Assembly (NCBI GenBank): GCA_011049175.1
Contig: DSCJ01000091.1
Span: 1-40,423 of the forward strand
Direction of reading: 5' to 3'
DNA from: Bacteroidota bacterium
GTDB lineage: Bacteria; Bacteroidota; Bacteroidia; Bacteroidales; VadinHA17
Length of the DNA stretch: 40,423 bases
The notes beneath the pieces were generated by a model that searched no databases, was not told where the DNA came from, and worked only from the letters and a program-made list of their open reading frames with translations. Shown here in pieces: positions 28,940 to 37,211 of this stretch. The position numbers and the translations under genes were made by a program. The first letter of the stretch is position 1. Each line of letters opens with the position of its first letter.

Positions 28940-30211
28940 TCAAACGATCATTCCGGCACATACGGTAACAAAGGTTCCTTCGTCGATCAGGATCACACTG
29001 CCGGTAATGCGGTTGGTACGGTATGAATCGTAGAAAAGGGGCTGCGTGGTCCGTATCCTGATCCGGCCAATATCGTTCAACCCGATACGTTTGTCCTCAA
29101 TATCTTTCTCCAGGGTATTGATATTCACCTTAAACTGCACCTCCTTTATCACACACCTTGCCTCTTTTGTGGTATGTCTCAGGATATATTTCCCGTTCAG
29201 CGCCATGGGTTTTTCATTCAGCCAGCAAATCATCATGTCAATGTCCTGACCTACCCTGGGGGGATTGTTCTCTCCCACAATCATATCGCCCCGGCTGATG
29301 TCAATTTCGTCCTTCAGCCGGAGGGCCACCGACTGGGGAGCATAGGCCGCCTCAAGGCTTTTCCCCATGGTATCGATCGATTCAATAACTGTAGGTATGT
29401 TCGACGGCAGCACCCTCACCCTCTCTCCCGGTTTAAGCACCCCGGCTGCAATGCGTCCCGCATAACTACGGTAATCCGGAAAATCGTTGCTTTGAGGCCT
29501 GATCACATACTGTACAGGGAACCGGATATCGTGGTGATTGTAATCATTTGCAATATATACGTTTTCAAGAAGATGCATCAGTGTGGGACCGGAATACCAG
29601 GGGGTATTCTCCGACCTTTCCACTACATTATCCCCCAGCTTGGCCGATATGGGAACAAACCGCACATCGTGAATATCGAGCCGCGAAGACATGGCTGTGA
29701 AATCCTTGCATATGGTCCGGAACACTTCCTCGCTGAAATCCACCAGGTCCATTTTGTTAACACAGATTACCACGTGGGGTATCTGCAACAAAGAAGCGAT
29801 ATAGGCATGCCGGATGGTTTGCTCGAGAATTCCGTTGCGTGCATCGACCAGGATGATTGCCAGATTGGCTGTGGAAGCCCCGGTCACCATGTTACGGGTA
29901 TACTGAACATGTCCGGGTGTATCGGCAATAATGAATTTACGCTTCGGTGTGGCGAAATACCGGTATGCCACATCAATGGTGATGCCCTGCTCCCGTTCGG
30001 CCCGCAAGCCATCAGTCAGGAGGGCCAGGTTCACTTCCTCGGCTCCTGTCCCGAAACTGGCTCTTTCAATAGCTTCCAGCTGATCTTCAAAAATGGCCTT
30101 GCTGTCAAACAGCAGTCTGCCGATCAGGGTGCTTTTTCCGTCGTCAACACTCCCCGCTGTGGTGAAGCGGAGAAGTTCCATATTGAGGTAGCCGTTGGTG
30201 TCTGTGTTCAT
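28940..30211 (-). CDS. cysN: Sulfate adenylyltransferase large subunit (GTPase)
   Basis: About 423 residues; start chosen at MNTDTNGYLNMELLRFTTAG. GTP-binding motifs are GSVDDGKST (20-28), DTPGHVQY, and NKMD, followed by two beta-barrel domains as in EF-Tu relatives. With CysD it makes adenosine 5'-phosphosulfate from sulfate and ATP, driven by GTP hydrolysis. No APS kinase domain is fused to the C-terminus. It would normally follow cysD directly, but here a four-helix-bundle gene and its repeats separate the two by about 570 nt. Confidence 0.95.
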   Translation of the reverse strand: MNTDTNGYLNMELLRFTTAGSVDDGKSTLIGRLLFDSKAIFEDQLEAIERASFGTGAEEVNLALLTDGLRAEREQGITIDVAYRYFATPKRKFIIADTPGHVQYTRNMVTGASTANLAIILVDARNGILEQTIRHAYIASLLQIPHVVICVNKMDLVDFSEEVFRTICKDFTAMSSRLDIHDVRFVPISAKLGDNVVERSENTPWYSGPTLMHLLENVYIANDYNHHDIRFPVQYVIRPQSNDFPDYRSYAGRIAAGVLKPGERVRVLPSNIPTVIESIDTMGKSLEAAYAPQSVALRLKDEIDISRGDMIVGENNPPRVGQDIDMMICWLNEKPMALNGKYILRHTTKEARCVIKEVQFKVNINTLEKDIEDKRIGLNDIGRIRIRTTQPLFYDSYRTNRITGSVILIDEGTFVTVCAGMIV

Positions 30212-30258
30212 ATTTTGTAAATGCAATTAGTGTTGATGGGTCTGTCTGGATAAGATAA

Positions 30259-30293
30259 GGTCATACAATGGTCATACGATGGTTATTCGATGG
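30259..30293 (+). repeat. Left 11-nt repeat array flanking the four-helix-bundle gene
   Basis: Three 11-nt units in tandem: GGTCATACAAT (30259-30269), GGTCATACGAT (30270-30280) and GGTTATTCGAT (30281-30291), followed by GG. Read inward, its last 23 nt match the right array in inverted orientation at 17 of 23 positions. Confidence 0.75.
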
Positions 30294-30297
30294 ATTA

Positions 30298-30708
30298 TTA
30301 AATAATTTCCACATCCGGATCGGGTTCATGCAGATAACCACCGGTATGGCTACCAACAGAATAAATATAGTTGTTCAGTTTCACACTCAGGTTTTTGATA
30401 TCCATTGAATACTTATCAAAATCTTTCTGGTCAATAAGTGATCTATTAAAAGCTTTCTGAATCCATGTTTGTGTTTCAAACAACGAACCTCTTGAATAAT
30501 AAAGAAAGAGCTTGTTTTCCTTGTAATAGTACCTGCCAAATCCTTCACTGATATTGGCCGCCACTGAATCTGCTGACCTGACGAGTTGCTTTCCGACCGT
30601 ATCTCTTTCAAAATTCTCCATTCTTTTAGCTACAGCCCAGATATCCTCACCCATCGTCATGGCCAACTTGTATACTTCCATATCCTCAAGACCAAGTTTT
30701 TTCTTCAT
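30298..30708 (-). CDS. Four-helix-bundle protein (S23/rRNA intervening-sequence type)
   Basis: About 136 residues, all helical. Family signatures are LEDMEVYKLAMTMGEDIW, the VGKQLVRSADSVAANISEGFGRYYY turn, and FLYYSRGSLFETQTW. ATG 30708 is preferred over a TTG at 30717. The family includes proteins first seen inside 23S rRNA intervening sequences and is structurally related to the Avd accessory protein of diversity-generating retroelements; a pentameric nucleic-acid-binding barrel is known for some. No reverse transcriptase or rRNA is present here. It is inserted between cysD and cysN, with short inverted arrays on both sides, and looks like a small mobile-like module. Function unknown. Confidence 0.9.
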   Translation of the reverse strand: MKKKLGLEDMEVYKLAMTMGEDIWAVAKRMENFERDTVGKQLVRSADSVAANISEGFGRYYYKENKLFLYYSRGSLFETQTWIQKAFNRSLIDQKDFDKYSMDIKNLSVKLNNYIYSVGSHTGGYLHEPDPDVEII

Positions 30709-30742
30709 AATCAACAATTTAACAAATCACCTATAATTATCT

Positions 30743-30775
30743 GACCACTACATAACAACCGTATGACAACCGTTT
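30743..30775 (-). repeat. Right 11-nt repeat array flanking the four-helix-bundle gene
   Basis: On the plus strand three 11-nt units: GACCACTACAT (30743-30753), AACAACCGTAT (30754-30764) and GACAACCGTTT (30765-30775). The minus-strand copy at 30767-30745 pairs with the left array as an imperfect inverted repeat (17 of 23). The array ends 4 nt from the cysD stop codon. Confidence 0.7.
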
Positions 30776-30779
30776 TCCC

Positions 30780-31688
30780 CTAAAAATACCCCTCCTTCTT
30801 CCTGTCCTCCATGGCTGCTTCCGAGCGTTTGTCATCATACCGCCCTCCGCGTTCCGTTGTGCGGGTGGCAGCCACTTCCAGGATAATATCTTTCACACTG
30901 TTGGCCCTGGAAAGGGTAAGTCCCGTACAGGTAATATCGCCGATGGTCCGGCAGCGTACATCACAAACTTCGGCTTTCTCACCGGGTTTCATTTTCATAA
31001 AAGGGGCAACGGCCAGCCACACTCCATCTCTGTTGAATACTTCCCTTTTATGGGTAAAATAGAGGCTGGGTATTTCAATGTTTTCCATCAGGATATATTG
31101 CCACACATCCATCTCTGTCCAGTTACTCAGGGGGAATACCCGGAAATGTTCGCCCATACGCTTCTTTCCGTTAAAAACATTCCATAGTTCGGGACGCTGG
31201 TTTTTGGGATCCCACTGTCCGAATTCATCCCGGTGAGAAAAGAACCGTTCTTTGGCCCGGGCTTTTTCCTCGTCCCGGCGTCCGCCACCCATGGCCGCAT
31301 CGAATTTGAATTCTTCGATAGCATCCAGCAGGGTTACCGTTTGCAATACGTTCCGGCTGGCATTGTACCCGGTTTCCTCTACCACCTTTCCGGCATCGAT
31401 GGTATCCTGTACGTAACGCACAATGCATTTCCCTCCCGTTTTTTCCATCAGTTCATCCCTGAACTGCAGGGTTTCTGGAAAATTATGACCGGTATCGATG
31501 TGCAACAGCGGAAAAGGCACCAGGGCGGGCCAGAAAGCTTTCCGGGCCAGGTGATACATCACGATCGAATCCTTCCCTCCGGAAAAAAGCAGGACAGGCC
31601 TCTCAAACTGTGCCGCCACCTCGCGAATCACATAAATCGACTCAGCTTCCAGCTCAAGCAGGTGGGTCAGGCGATATGTTTCCATCAT
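30780..31688 (-). CDS. cysD: Sulfate adenylyltransferase small subunit
   Basis: A 302-residue PP-loop enzyme. The pyrophosphate loop is LFSGGKDSIVMYHLARKAF; HIDTGHNFPE follows, and the C-terminus RGGRYDDKRSEAAMEDRKKEGYF is the CysD signature that contacts CysN. It transfers AMP to sulfate to form APS. Two ATGs lie in tandem at 31688 and 31685. The downstream gene of the pair, cysN, is offset by the inserted four-helix-bundle module. No APS reductase or APS kinase gene is in the window, so assimilation versus sulfation cannot be decided. Confidence 0.95.
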   Translation of the reverse strand: MMETYRLTHLLELEAESIYVIREVAAQFERPVLLFSGGKDSIVMYHLARKAFWPALVPFPLLHIDTGHNFPETLQFRDELMEKTGGKCIVRYVQDTIDAGKVVEETGYNASRNVLQTVTLLDAIEEFKFDAAMGGGRRDEEKARAKERFFSHRDEFGQWDPKNQRPELWNVFNGKKRMGEHFRVFPLSNWTEMDVWQYILMENIEIPSLYFTHKREVFNRDGVWLAVAPFMKMKPGEKAEVCDVRCRTIGDITCTGLTLSRANSVKDIILEVAATRTTERGGRYDDKRSEAAMEDRKKEGYF

Positions 31689-31927
31689 ACAATTTGTTTT
31701 GGAGAAAGCACGGAAATAATGTGTTCAGGGCATTCCGTAAAAAAACGCTGCAATTTACTCATGAAATGTTTTATAACCAATTCTGATCTGAAAAATATGC
31801 CCGGTTGCACCATGAGCCTGTGAAAGGAAAATATTGAACAGGCACTCCATTCCAGAGGCAGGTTTGTAACCATGTACCTGTTGTTTGATTAGTGAAAAGA
31901 AGTTAATTTTAAAGAAACTGTTACAAG

Positions 31928-34087
31928 ATGAGCTTTTACAATCAGGATGCTATCAAGGAGATTCCACCCGCACAAACGGTACAGAAGTGCACGGAAATAT
32001 TCCGCAGGTTACATTTTGAACATTTCACAACATTCCTGGAAATACGGGAAGACAGAAAAGAAAAGATGGGAGGTTATTCGGGAAACTTCCAGATCAATCC
32101 CCAGGGCCTGGCCGAATGGTTTCCTGAAAAATTTGGCATACTGGAAAAATTCCCGTCATACCGGATGCAATCTTCCAACGGGAAAGGCCTGAGCATGGAA
32201 CAATGCCAGGCAAGCCTGTATATGGAAATGTTCGAACGCCTGTCAATAAAACTCAAAGAATTCGAATTAAGGGATTCGGGAATCTCTGACGGCAGGCTAA
32301 AATCCATGATGTTTGAAGATTATATGGATTATATCCGGAACGAATCACCCGGAATTTTCCGGCATTTTGAAAATGAGAAGTTCAATTTTCATCTGCCCGG
32401 CGAAAATATTGACCTGCTCGAAGTAACCGACCTGACAGGCGGCAACACTCTGTGGTTCCCGATGGAAATACTTTTTGACAAATTGGGCACAAACGGTTTT
32501 ACCGCCGGGAATACCGAAGAGGAATCCATTCTGGGAGGTCTGTTCGAATGCGTGGAAAGGTATACCCAGACCGCGTATTTCCTGGACGAACTGGAAGGAT
32601 ATGCGCTTGATCCGGAAAGCATAGTTCAGGCCTATCCCATGCTGAAGGATATTGTCCACAAACTGAACAGGGTATTCGATGATTTCAGGGTGATGGATAT
32701 CAGCATTGACTGGAATGGCATCAGGTTCTTTAGTTATCTGGTAAAAACCGAATACCATCCAACCCGGAACATTATATTCTCTTCCGGAGGAACCCATCTG
32801 GATCAGAGGATAGCCCTGGTCAGGGCCCTCACGGAAAGCATCCAGGGCTTTAATGAAGCCTTTTCTACCACACGGCATCAGACCTGGGGCGAAAACCGCC
32901 TGTTTGGAGAGTATTTCATCGAAAGAGTCCGGGATAAGATCAACCGGGCAGAACAAAAAAAACTGGTCCAAAAAACCAGGGAATATGATCATATCAGAGA
33001 TATCTGGCAAACCGCTGCACGGGCATTCAAACAGGTTCTGGTTCTCAACTGTACTCATCAGGGCCTGGGGATACCGGCCCATATTGTATATATTCCCGAT
33101 ATCTTCAGTAAAACGTATTCATGGCCATTGAATTTCCATATTGGCACACCCCCCGTTGAGGGCAAGATCATTCCCCGGAACCTGGAAGGCCTGGAATCGC
33201 TTTTTTTTATGACCCCGGAAAATGAAGAAGTGCCGAGATCCGCGTTCAGGAAAACCTATTTTGAACTGCTGGCCGGAACAGGTGACCAGGCTTTGCTGGA
33301 TTTTGTAATCCGGTTTTACGCGGGCAGGGAGGAACAAAATATATTATCTGACATGACGGGATCAGCCTGGAAGCCTTTACCCATTACTCGATGGGATAAC
33401 GAAGACCCTGAGTCATTTGTCTATTTTCACCGGGTAATGAATGAAAAAAAAGGAAATCAGGAGCGGATCACGTATCTGATAAATGCCTATCAACGAATGG
33501 GCTGGATCAATTATATCCCTGAATTTCTGAAAAAAGAAGGACTCGAAATTTCATGGGAAAATGATATAGATAAATACCTTGATTTGGCAGGTGAACTGGA
33601 GGAAGAAGGCCTGTACCGGGAAAGTGCGGATATGTTAAAAAAAGTGCAGGCCATCGAACCGGATGAGCGAAGAGAACACAGAATTGTTGAACTGGATGAA
33701 TTGTCTGACCGGCTGGAAGAAACTATCCAAAAAATATCAAACGGTCAGAACAGGCTGTTCGGACTGGAACCCGGGAAGGAATTTGAAGGTTTTCTGCTGA
33801 AGAATACCAGGCAGCTTTCCGATTCCGGCTTTGAATTATTGTTTTCTCCGGCCGATGAGGAAGAAGATGATATTGATTTACTGATATATCTGGAGCCCAA
33901 AAAGGAACATACCATTCGTACATCAAACGGATACTCAATAGATGTCATCAAGGCATACCTCTCACCGGAGGAAAAGAACCTGCTGAAATCACTGCAAAAG
34001 AAACTGGAAGAATATCCGGAAAATCTGAGACGGGATGAAATATCTTCCGGAAAATCTTTTGTAAGCAGGCTTTTCGGAAAAAAATGA
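31928..34087 (+). CDS. YcaO-domain protein with C-terminal TPR-like extension
   Basis: A 719-residue protein. ATP-binding YcaO blocks are all present: NGKGLSMEQCQAS (84-96) leading to MEMFERLS; GTNGFTAGNTEEE (187-199) leading to ECVERY; and GGTHLDQRIALVRALTESIQ (287-306). These carry the Glu and Gln/Arg residues that bind ATP and magnesium. Residues ~530-610 form helical repeats of TPR type (YLDLAGELEEEGLYRESADML), followed by an acidic C-terminal domain. YcaO enzymes activate amide bonds for azoline, thioamide or amidine formation; E. coli YcaO, which also has a C-terminal extension, assists RimO. No precursor peptide, E1-like partner or TfuA gene is adjacent. The substrate is unknown. A weak TAATTTTA box lies at 31904-31911. 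Confidence 0.88.
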   Translation: MSFYNQDAIKEIPPAQTVQKCTEIFRRLHFEHFTTFLEIREDRKEKMGGYSGNFQINPQGLAEWFPEKFGILEKFPSYRMQSSNGKGLSMEQCQASLYMEMFERLSIKLKEFELRDSGISDGRLKSMMFEDYMDYIRNESPGIFRHFENEKFNFHLPGENIDLLEVTDLTGGNTLWFPMEILFDKLGTNGFTAGNTEEESILGGLFECVERYTQTAYFLDELEGYALDPESIVQAYPMLKDIVHKLNRVFDDFRVMDISIDWNGIRFFSYLVKTEYHPTRNIIFSSGGTHLDQRIALVRALTESIQGFNEAFSTTRHQTWGENRLFGEYFIERVRDKINRAEQKKLVQKTREYDHIRDIWQTAARAFKQVLVLNCTHQGLGIPAHIVYIPDIFSKTYSWPLNFHIGTPPVEGKIIPRNLEGLESLFFMTPENEEVPRSAFRKTYFELLAGTGDQALLDFVIRFYAGREEQNILSDMTGSAWKPLPITRWDNEDPESFVYFHRVMNEKKGNQERITYLINAYQRMGWINYIPEFLKKEGLEISWENDIDKYLDLAGELEEEGLYRESADMLKKVQAIEPDERREHRIVELDELSDRLEETIQKISNGQNRLFGLEPGKEFEGFLLKNTRQLSDSGFELLFSPADEEEDDIDLLIYLEPKKEHTIRTSNGYSIDVIKAYLSPEEKNLLKSLQKKLEEYPENLRRDEISSGKSFVSRLFGKK

Positions 34088-34126
34088 GATGACTATCATC
34101 CACCTGACGGGGACATGAGCCATGTT

Positions 34127-34690
34127 TCAGAAACAATGCCTGTACACCGAATCCATGGCTTCCGTTTCATTATATCCGATGGCTATTTTCCAGTCTTCGC
34201 AGGCTCCTGAAGTATCTTTCATCATGAACTTCACATTCCCTCGTTTTGTGTAAGCCCATCCATAAAATGGATTCAGATGGAGGGATTTATTGAGATCATC
34301 CATTGCTTCCGCCAAGTTCCCCCTCAACATCTCCACATATGCCCGGTTTCCATACCAGTCGGCATTGGTTGAATCCAGTTCAATGGCACTGGATGCATCC
34401 TGATAAGCCCCTTCCAGGTCGTTAAGCCCCAGCTTAACCATCCCACGCCCGCCGTATGCTGTGGGGTTCCAGGGATTGACACGGATAGCCTCGCTGTAGG
34501 CATCCAGCGACTCTTCCAGTTTCCCGTTCAGAGCAAATCCCAATCCTTTCATACATAAATCAACAGACAATATACTATCCTGCCTGCTTACACTTTCCCG
34601 ATTTCTTCCGGAATAAACACAGGCATTCCACACAAGGGAGCACATGATTATTCCGGCCAGAATAAAGGTAAAGAATTGTGCTTGCTTCAT
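34127..34690 (-). CDS. TPR-repeat protein, membrane-anchored or secreted
   Basis: About 187 residues, starting at MKQAQFFTFILAG. A hydrophobic N-terminal segment (residues ~5-21) is followed by a Cys at 24 with a poor lipobox, so it may be an anchor or signal peptide. Three to four tetratricopeptide repeats follow; clear examples are AYSEAIRVNPWNPTAYGGRG, ASSAIELDSTNADWYGNRA and LNKSLHLNPFYGWAYTKRG. TPRs mediate protein binding. It lies just past the terminator of the Sus-type operon, so it probably has its own start. It converges on the YcaO gene, which also has TPR-like repeats; whether they are linked is open. Confidence 0.85.
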   Translation of the reverse strand: MKQAQFFTFILAGIIMCSLVWNACVYSGRNRESVSRQDSILSVDLCMKGLGFALNGKLEESLDAYSEAIRVNPWNPTAYGGRGMVKLGLNDLEGAYQDASSAIELDSTNADWYGNRAYVEMLRGNLAEAMDDLNKSLHLNPFYGWAYTKRGNVKFMMKDTSGACEDWKIAIGYNETEAMDSVYRHCF

Positions 34691-34712
34691 ACCGTTATAA
34701 AAATACAAAAAG

Positions 34713-34743
34713 AAAGAGGCGGAAACATGGATTCCGCCTCTTT
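34713..34743 (-). terminator. Rho-independent terminator of the susC-susD-lipoprotein operon
   Basis: A perfect 12-bp stem (AAAGAGGCGGAA at 34713-34724 with TTCCGCCTCTTT at 34732-34743) with a 7-nt loop. On the minus strand the stem is followed by a T-rich run (TTTCTTTTTGTATTTTT). It ends transcription 28 nt after the lipoprotein stop. The plus strand also has a short T-run, so it may work in both directions. Confidence 0.85.
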
Positions 34744-34770
34744 TCTTTCATCGTTGCATAAAATAACTGC

Positions 34771-35553
34771 TTACTGCTTGGTATACTCGAACGGATAGGC
34801 GCCGAACGATCCGGCGGCCACTGTCACTTTCCCTGTATAACCGAATGAATAATCCTCCGGATCGATCCATCCCTTCACACCACCGTCCAGTTCCATAGAA
34901 ACCATACCGTACGTAGGATCAACAATACCGGTTGCCTGCTTATCAAAAAACAAGGTATTGTTGCATCCTTCGATTTTGATAACCAGATGACCACCCGGAG
35001 GTCCCCACCAGTAGTTCTGCCCCAGAATGCCGTCAAGCACCAGTCCGAACAGATCATCAGCGGGATCTCTGGTCACCGTCACATCACAGAACTGGCCGTC
35101 GCCGTCTCCCTCCAGATATAGGCCGGTAAAGTTATCCATCTCCAGCGGACAGAACCTGAGGAGAGAAACAGTTTTTGTAAAAGGATCGGATTTGGCCCCG
35201 AAATGATTTGTTTCCACAACGGTCACAATGGCTACGGAATCCTCATCCAGTTGCTCGAATTTGATATCAGCAATATAGGTTTTCCCATCATCATCAGGAT
35301 CGACCACGATATCGGCAGAAACCTTGCTGACACTCCATTCAAAAGTTGAGCCTCCGCGGGTAGACGCAGTGTATCTGGCATATTGCTGCCCGGAAGCAAT
35401 AAACTCGGCAGGCCCGTCGATCGCCATCACCCTGGGGATCATTTTGCTGTAATCATATTCTTCATTGGCCTGTTCGATGGGATTCTTTTCACAGGAAACA
35501 ACCATCAGTAACAGGACAACAACTGATATCAATTTGAAAATTACCCTTTTCAT
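34771..35553 (-). CDS. Sus-operon lipoprotein with PKD-like domain
   Basis: A 260-residue lipoprotein: signal MKRVIFKLISVVVLLLMVVSC with the lipid-modified Cys at 21. Residues ~45-135 look like a PKD/immunoglobulin-like fold (the STFEWSVSKVSADIVVDPDDD stretch and a Val-rich strand). The second half is beta-rich with many Gly and Trp, ending FGAYPFEYTKQ. It is third in a susC-susD operon, the position of SusE/SusF-type surface glycan-binding proteins. No catalytic motif is visible, so binding is the likely role. The family is not one I can name. Confidence 0.75.
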   Translation of the reverse strand: MKRVIFKLISVVVLLLMVVSCEKNPIEQANEEYDYSKMIPRVMAIDGPAEFIASGQQYARYTASTRGGSTFEWSVSKVSADIVVDPDDDGKTYIADIKFEQLDEDSVAIVTVVETNHFGAKSDPFTKTVSLLRFCPLEMDNFTGLYLEGDGDGQFCDVTVTRDPADDLFGLVLDGILGQNYWWGPPGGHLVIKIEGCNNTLFFDKQATGIVDPTYGMVSMELDGGVKGWIDPEDYSFGYTGKVTVAAGSFGAYPFEYTKQ

Positions 35554-35597
35554 AATTCCATACTTTAGTTTTTTTTCTGTTCTGGTATCATTACCCT

Positions 35598-37193
35598 TTA
35601 TTCAAAGGCAGGTTTCGGCCCGGGAGCCGGTTTGTCGGGATATCCCGGCCAGCCTCCCACAGGAACCACCTGGCCGTCAAGACCTACCCATCCGTACAGG
35701 GCGCGGTCCCAGCCATCCGGTTCCTGTGTGCCAATGGTATATACGGGCACTCCAACCAGTTCCAGTTCCGTTCTCGGAACAGGGAAATGATTGAGGGTTC
35801 CGTATTGGAGCATATCCAGCCTTCTCATATCGAAAAAGCTGATGCCCATAATGGCATCGTAGCACTCAATTTCTTTTTCGTAGATAATGGCTGCCAGCAC
35901 TTCCTCGTCGGTTGCATCCGAAGCAACATCTCCCAGGCCACCCCGCACTTTTCTGGGCCCGGTAGCATCATTCAGTATGGCTATGGCACCATCCTTGTCT
36001 GCCGTTCTCAGGCGAGCTTCGGCTTCAATAAGTTTGGCTTCCCACGCCAGGAGGAAGGGCGACTGGCCTGTCCATGTTACTCCCCAGTCGTCAAAACGGC
36101 TGAAACGGTAATGCGAGAAATGGTAGTGCCCTCGGTCAGGCCGAAAGTTATTGTCGGGCAGGTACTGGAAATCCGTTTCCAGCCTGGCATCGTCCGATTC
36201 GGCTTCTCCGGGATCATCACTCAGGCCGATACTCCCCCAGTCGCTACCATTGGGCCAGCGGGAAAAATAATCCGGGTCCATCTTGTTAATGATCCTGTGA
36301 TCCACTCTTCCCCAACCCGATAATCTCTGGTATCCCAGGTAATTATTGATCCAGGTTACGTCATCATTGTCAGGATTGAAATCCGTTTCAAGCCCGCCTG
36401 CCCCGCTGGTCAGTACGGTCAGCACCTCGTTCCAGTCGATCTGCTGGGCTTCCGTCCCGTTACGCGGCCAGGAGATCAGCAATTTGGCCAGGAAAGTGCG
36501 GACTATCTGTTCGAAGAAATCCTGATCCATATCTTCACCATAACCACGCACGAAGGTTTCAGGCAATACGAAGGTGCCGGCTGCATCGATCAGGTCAAGG
36601 GTTTCATACAGGTATTCAATACCGGCCAAACTTACATCTTCATAAGGATAAAACTCAAGCGCCGTAAGATCGGTCGTTTCATCGATAATGTTCCCCCGGT
36701 CGAAACTCAGGCCGATGTACCCATGTGCCACCCCCTGAATAAAAGTGCACCAGGCACGGACTGGAGCGGTAAGTACTCCGTTGTCACCTAACTCCAGTCC
36801 ATCTACTTCAATGGCATTGATAATATCATTGGCCGCAGAGATTGCCTTGTACATCTCCGTCCAGTGATCTTCAATGATAGGAAAATACGCATAGGTAAGG
36901 TCGTTCTGGAAAGCAATGTTACGCGGTTCATGCGACAGGTCGTTCATGCCGGCATTCCCCCACGAACAGGAATTCCAGTCGGCCATCACCCCCATACCCA
37001 GAGCCAGACCGTTATATTCCATGAGCTGGTTATAGACCGTACGAAAAGTTCCGCTGGCCAGGCCCACCAGGTCGTCCGGCGTGCCAATGGCCCTGTCCTT
37101 GTCAGGCTCGTTCAGGTTTTCCACGTCCAGATCGGCGCAACTGGTTGCAGCGATCAGCCCGACAAGCAAGATATATTTTATCCATTTTTTCAT
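35598..37193 (-). CDS. susD: SusD/RagB-family outer-membrane lipoprotein
   Basis: A 531-residue lipoprotein. The signal ends at ATSC with Cys 19; the mature start DLDVENLNEPD is typical of SusD/RagB. The protein is rich in TPR-like helices with aromatic ligand-contact regions, and the C-terminal part EKEIECYDAIMGISFFDMRRL is the RagB/SusD signature. SusD caps the SusC pore at the cell surface and delivers glycans or peptides. It sits 18 nt downstream of susC, in the same operon. Substrate unknown. Confidence 0.93.
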   Translation of the reverse strand: MKKWIKYILLVGLIAATSCADLDVENLNEPDKDRAIGTPDDLVGLASGTFRTVYNQLMEYNGLALGMGVMADWNSCSWGNAGMNDLSHEPRNIAFQNDLTYAYFPIIEDHWTEMYKAISAANDIINAIEVDGLELGDNGVLTAPVRAWCTFIQGVAHGYIGLSFDRGNIIDETTDLTALEFYPYEDVSLAGIEYLYETLDLIDAAGTFVLPETFVRGYGEDMDQDFFEQIVRTFLAKLLISWPRNGTEAQQIDWNEVLTVLTSGAGGLETDFNPDNDDVTWINNYLGYQRLSGWGRVDHRIINKMDPDYFSRWPNGSDWGSIGLSDDPGEAESDDARLETDFQYLPDNNFRPDRGHYHFSHYRFSRFDDWGVTWTGQSPFLLAWEAKLIEAEARLRTADKDGAIAILNDATGPRKVRGGLGDVASDATDEEVLAAIIYEKEIECYDAIMGISFFDMRRLDMLQYGTLNHFPVPRTELELVGVPVYTIGTQEPDGWDRALYGWVGLDGQVVPVGGWPGYPDKPAPGPKPAFE

Positions 37194-37211
37194 GTTTGCT
37201 GTTTTTTGAGG

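Noticed and set aside
29174-30220. A 348-codon open frame antisense to cysN
   Set aside because: It mirrors cysN and has no family signature.
28940-31688. Diversity-generating retroelement suggested by the Avd-like four-helix-bundle protein
   Set aside because: No reverse transcriptase, template repeat or variable repeat is visible; only the protein family is shared.
31761-31823. A 20-residue frame (MKCFITNSDLKNMPGCTMSL) upstream of the YcaO gene as a possible precursor peptide
   Set aside because: It has Cys, Ser and Thr, but no ribosome-binding signal, leader/core pattern or repeat, and it lies in the upstream region of cysD on the other strand. Chance is the simpler reading.
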